Positions 61,320-64,000 of a DNA stretch of 64,000 bases are shown here, piece after piece (positions within the stretch are counted from its first letter, which is position 1; each line of letters starts with the position of its first letter). The position numbers and the translations under genes are program-made. The stretch covers positions 1 to 64,000 of the forward strand of contig NZ_JAOEGB010000005.1 in assembly GCF_025420585.1 (NCBI RefSeq), given 5' to 3'. Source of the DNA: Planotetraspora sp. A-T 1434 (GTDB taxonomy: Bacteria > Actinomycetota > Actinomycetes > Streptosporangiales > Streptosporangiaceae). The notes beneath the pieces are model-generated. The model was given only the letters and a program-made list of their open reading frames with translations, was not told where the DNA came from and made no database searches.

Positions 61320-64000
61320 CGATGTGCTCCAGCCGGGCCAGGAGGTTCTCGGCGAGGCGCTCGACCTCCGGCCGGTCGTAGGCGTGCCGGTTGTAGACCA
61401 GCCACCCGGACAGCGAGCCGTCCGGTCCCTCGCTGACCGCGAGCTCCGGCACGCTGAGATCGGCCTCGCCGGGCGGCAGCGCCCAGTCGAACATCAGCTC
61501 GCGGGGAAGCTCGAAGGGGCCCGACTCCAGGCCGGGGAAGTGGGCGGGGCCGCCCCAGCTCTCGAAGCGGAACCAGGCCGGGTGCGGGATCAGGCGGCTG
61601 AACTCCTCGTAGGGATAGAACTGGTGCTCGGCCGCGTCGAGCACGGCCGCACGCACCCGTCGCAGCAGCTCGCCGTACGGCGGGCGCCCGCTCGCGTCGA
61701 CCCGCAGCAGCAGCGACTGGACGAGGCAGCCCACCAGGACCTCGTCCTCGGGCCGGACGCGCCCGGGAACGGGTGAGAGGAACACGAGATCGTCCGAGCC
61801 GGTCCACTCGCGAAGCACCTCCGCCCAGGCCGCGAGGAGCGCCATCGACACCGACGCGCCGTCCCGGCGGGCCCGTGCGGCCAGCCGTACCGGCAGGCCG
61901 GCCGGGAGGCGCACGGGGATCGACGTGCCGGTGAAGCGGTCCGCCGGGCGGCGCGGAGCGGTGAGCGCGGGCGGCGCTCCGCCGAGGACCCTGTGCCAGT
62001 ACGGCCTGGCCTCCGGCCAGCGGGCCGACGCCCGTGCGTAGACGTCCGCGCAGGTCGTCGCCTGAGGCGGAAGCGGCGAGCCCGAGTAGGCCAGCCCCAG
62101 CTCGCGGAGCAGCACGGCCATCGACCACCCGTCCGACACGAGGTGATGGACCGCCAAAACCACCACGTGGTCCTCGGTGTGGTCCTCGGTATGGTCCTCG
62201 GTCTCGATCGGGGTGGGGCCGAGATGCACGACCACCAGCCGGGTCAGCGGTCCCGTCGTCACGTCGAAGGGCCGCTCCAGCTCGCGTACGGCCGCCACCT
62301 TGGCCTCGGCCTCGTCCCCCGCCCAGAGCTCCACCAGGTCGGGTGGGCACTCCGAAAGCACGACTGGGGGCGTGGGGGAGGCGGGAAAGCCGGGGGAGCC
62401 GGGAAAGACCGTGCGCAACGATTCGTGCCGGGCCACGAGCAGGTCCAGCGCCCGGCGCAGCGCGCGCATGTCCAGGGCGTCCCGGACCCTGAGGGCGACG
62501 TTCACCGCCGACACCGCCCGGGGCTCCGGCGTCTCGTACATCCACCGCAGGAAGTACGCCTGGAGCGAGCTCAGCGGTGCCGCGCCTCCGGAAGCAGCCG
62601 TGGTCCGCGCCTCCTGCCTGGCGTCGCCTTTCCGGGGCGACGACGCCGCCGCGCGCACGCGTAGGGCCTGGCCGGCGAGGACCGGGGCGTCGAAGGCGAG
62701 CGACGGCCCCAGCTCGGCGCCGAACACGTCGGATGCCAGCGAGGCGAGCTGGGTGGCCTTCATCGAGTCGCCGCCGAGGGCGAAGAAGTCGTCGTCGGCC
62801 GTCACGTCACGGGCGCCGAGCAGGGTGGCCCAGATCTCCGCCAACGTCACCTCGTCCGGCGTCGAGAGGGGGCGTCCCCGCTCGGTGACAGGGTCCGTGA
62901 ACAAGGCACGCACCTCGCGCTTGACCACCTTGCCGTTGTCGTTGCGGGGAAGCGACTCCACGACGAGCACCCGCGCGGGCACCTCGTGCCGCGCCAGCCT
63001 GCCGGTGAGGAAACCGCGCAGCCCGGCCTGGGAGACCGGCTCCCGCGCCACGACCGCGGCGGCGGGCACCATGCCCATGACCGGGTGCGGGACGCCCACG
63101 ACGGCGGCCTCCGCGACGGCGGGATGTTCGTAGAGCGCGGTCTCCACCTGGAGCGTCGACACCTTCAGGCCGCCCGACTTGATGACGTCGCTCTCCCGGT
63201 CGACGAGGAAGAGGTAGCCCTCCTCATCGAGGTGGCCGAGGTCGCCCATCCGGACCCAGCCGTTCCTGAAGACCTCGGCGCCGGCCCGCGGGTCGCCGAA
63301 GTAGGAGCGCGGGGCTCCCGGCGAGCGCAGCCACACCTCCCCGGTCTCCCCGGCCGGCAGGCGCCTGCCCTCCTCGTCGGCGATCATGAGCTCTCCGTCG
63401 GCCGGCCGGCCGACCGAGGCGGGCCGGTCCAAGTCGACGATCATGGTCGTCTGCGCGGGCACAGCCTCCGTCGACGTGTAGTAGTTGACGATCGTCGCGT
63501 TCGGGAAGGCGTCGGCCAGCGCGAGGGCGACCGGCGCGGGGAGGGCGGCCGCCGACGAGCTGAGCAACTGCACGCTCGACAGGTCACGCCGGTCATGGAC
63601 GCCCGCGTTCAGCAGGTCGATCGCCATCGAGGGCACCACGAAAACCGTGCCCACGCCGTACGCCTCGATCAGGCGGCCGAACAGCTCCGCCTCGAACCGG
63701 GGGACGGCGAGCACCGCCGGATGCGCGACGAGCGCGTCCACCAGCATCATCTGAGCCGCGTTGGTCCCGATCGGGAAGGCGTGCAGCAGGTGCTCGGAGT
63801 GGGCGTATCTCCGCTGGGGAGGGTCCGGGCGCTGGCCGTACGCCAGGTTGGCATGGCTCGCGGCCACCCCCTTGGGCGTGCCCGTCGTGCCCGACGTGTA
63901 GATGATCTGCGCGAGGTCGCCGGGAGCGGGGGCGTCCGGAGTGAGGTTCCCGGGGGAACCGTCCAGGCTTTCGGGCGTGGCGGTCCATCCCGGTGAGGCG
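61309..64000 (-). CDS. Initiating synthetase: acyl/aryl ligase-carrier-condensation (N-terminus outside window)
   Basis: The frame is open to the window edge; 896 residues are visible. An AMP-forming ligase (IIYTSGTTGTPKG, NYYTSTEAVPA, GDLGHLDEEGYLFLVDR, NDNGKVVKRE) resembles acyl- or aryl-acid ligases (no amino-acid-type A4/A5 motifs), followed by a carrier (DDFFALGGDSMKATQLAS) and a condensation domain (HHLVSDGWSM). It probably loads a fatty or aryl acid that caps the peptide. Just before the HHxxxDG site there is a Glu-Asp-His-Thr repeat coded by 12-bp units. First visible gene of the operon, upstream part missing. Confidence 0.9.
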   Translation of the reverse strand, partial: ASPGWTATPESLDGSPGNLTPDAPAPGDLAQIIYTSGTTGTPKGVAASHANLAYGQRPDPPQRRYAHSEHLLHAFPIGTNAAQMMLVDALVAHPAVLAVPRFEAELFGRLIEAYGVGTVFVVPSMAIDLLNAGVHDRRDLSSVQLLSSSAAALPAPVALALADAFPNATIVNYYTSTEAVPAQTTMIVDLDRPASVGRPADGELMIADEEGRRLPAGETGEVWLRSPGAPRSYFGDPRAGAEVFRNGWVRMGDLGHLDEEGYLFLVDRESDVIKSGGLKVSTLQVETALYEHPAVAEAAVVGVPHPVMGMVPAAAVVAREPVSQAGLRGFLTGRLARHEVPARVLVVESLPRNDNGKVVKREVRALFTDPVTERGRPLSTPDEVTLAEIWATLLGARDVTADDDFFALGGDSMKATQLASLASDVFGAELGPSLAFDAPVLAGQALRVRAAASSPRKGDARQEARTTAASGGAAPLSSLQAYFLRWMYETPEPRAVSAVNVALRVRDALDMRALRRALDLLVARHESLRTVFPGSPGFPASPTPPVVLSECPPDLVELWAGDEAEAKVAAVRELERPFDVTTGPLTRLVVVHLGPTPIETEDHTEDHTEDHVVVLAVHHLVSDGWSMAVLLRELGLAYSGSPLPPQATTCADVYARASARWPEARPYWHRVLGGAPPALTAPRRPADRFTGTSIPVRLPAGLPVRLAARARRDGASVSMALLAAWAEVLREWTGSDDLVFLSPVPGRVRPEDEVLVGCLVQSLLLRVDASGRPPYGELLRRVRAAVLDAAEHQFYPYEEFSRLIPHPAWFRFESWGGPAHFPGLESGPFELPRELMFDWALPPGEADLSVPELAVSEGPDGSLSGWLVYNRHAYDRPEVERLAENLLARLEHIDDA
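62167..62202 (-). repeat. 12-bp repeats coding EDHT inside the condensation domain
   Basis: GTGGTCCTCGGT repeats three times (last with one change), coding Glu-Asp-His-Thr ahead of the catalytic HHLVSDG. An in-frame microsatellite in an otherwise conserved loop. Confidence 0.8.

Overview
The window is very GC-rich (codon third positions nearly always G or C), uses GTG and TTG starts freely, and joins genes by 4-base stop/start overlaps. Together with the gene families (PptT/PptH pair, SPW-repeat protein, CsbD, large CtpI-like P-type ATPase, type II thioesterase, NRPS), this points to the chromosome of a filamentous actinomycete, most likely of the Streptosporangiales/Streptomyces kind. The genus is inferred from general character only.

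Layout. 1-0.9 kb: end of an unidentified proline-rich protein and a small orphan protein. 0.9-5.2 kb (minus): phosphopantetheinyl transferase, PptH-like metallophosphoesterase, type II thioesterase and acyl-CoA carboxyltransferase, with a decayed scrap of a polyketide synthase acyltransferase domain directly upstream. This looks like the accessory edge of a lost PKS cluster. 5.4-13.5 kb: Tat-exported GH88/105 glycosidase, LysR/MFS divergent pair, class V aminotransferase whose start lies behind four 15-bp repeats, FAD oxidoreductase, P450, DoxX. 13.5-25 kb: TetR regulator and a tightly coupled nine-gene operon (polyamine-type ABC importer, acyl-CoA dehydrogenase, NDP-forming acyl-CoA synthetase, ThDP decarboxylase, amino-acid dehydrogenase, M20 amidohydrolase), a coherent but unassigned catabolic pathway.

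25-34 kb: lipoprotein pair (beta-propeller plus degenerate NodB-type deacetylase), then stress/envelope genes (SPW, CsbD, a tiny hydrophobic protein, a 1535-residue P-type ATPase with an acidic microsatellite-coded tract, a repeat-tailed membrane protein). 34-41.5 kb: oligopeptide ABC operon ending in an M24-fold protein that has lost most metal ligands, with a divergent Lrp/AsnC regulator. 41.5-50.4 kb: single genes (lipocalin-like, ROK kinase, phage-protease-like domain, hemerythrin, ferritin-like, BNR sialidase-like, EEP nuclease, MBL hydrolase). 50.4-55 kb: soluble hybrid histidine kinase with a long HAMP array. 55-64 kb (minus): three overlapping NRPS genes forming acyl ligase-T-C / C-A-T / C-A-T, truncated by the window edge and without a thioesterase domain.

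The PptT of the left arm could activate the NRPS carrier domains of the right arm, and the type II thioesterase could edit or release from them, but about 50 kb separates them and that link is inference. No rRNA, tRNA, CRISPR array, insertion sequence or replication origin was recognised.
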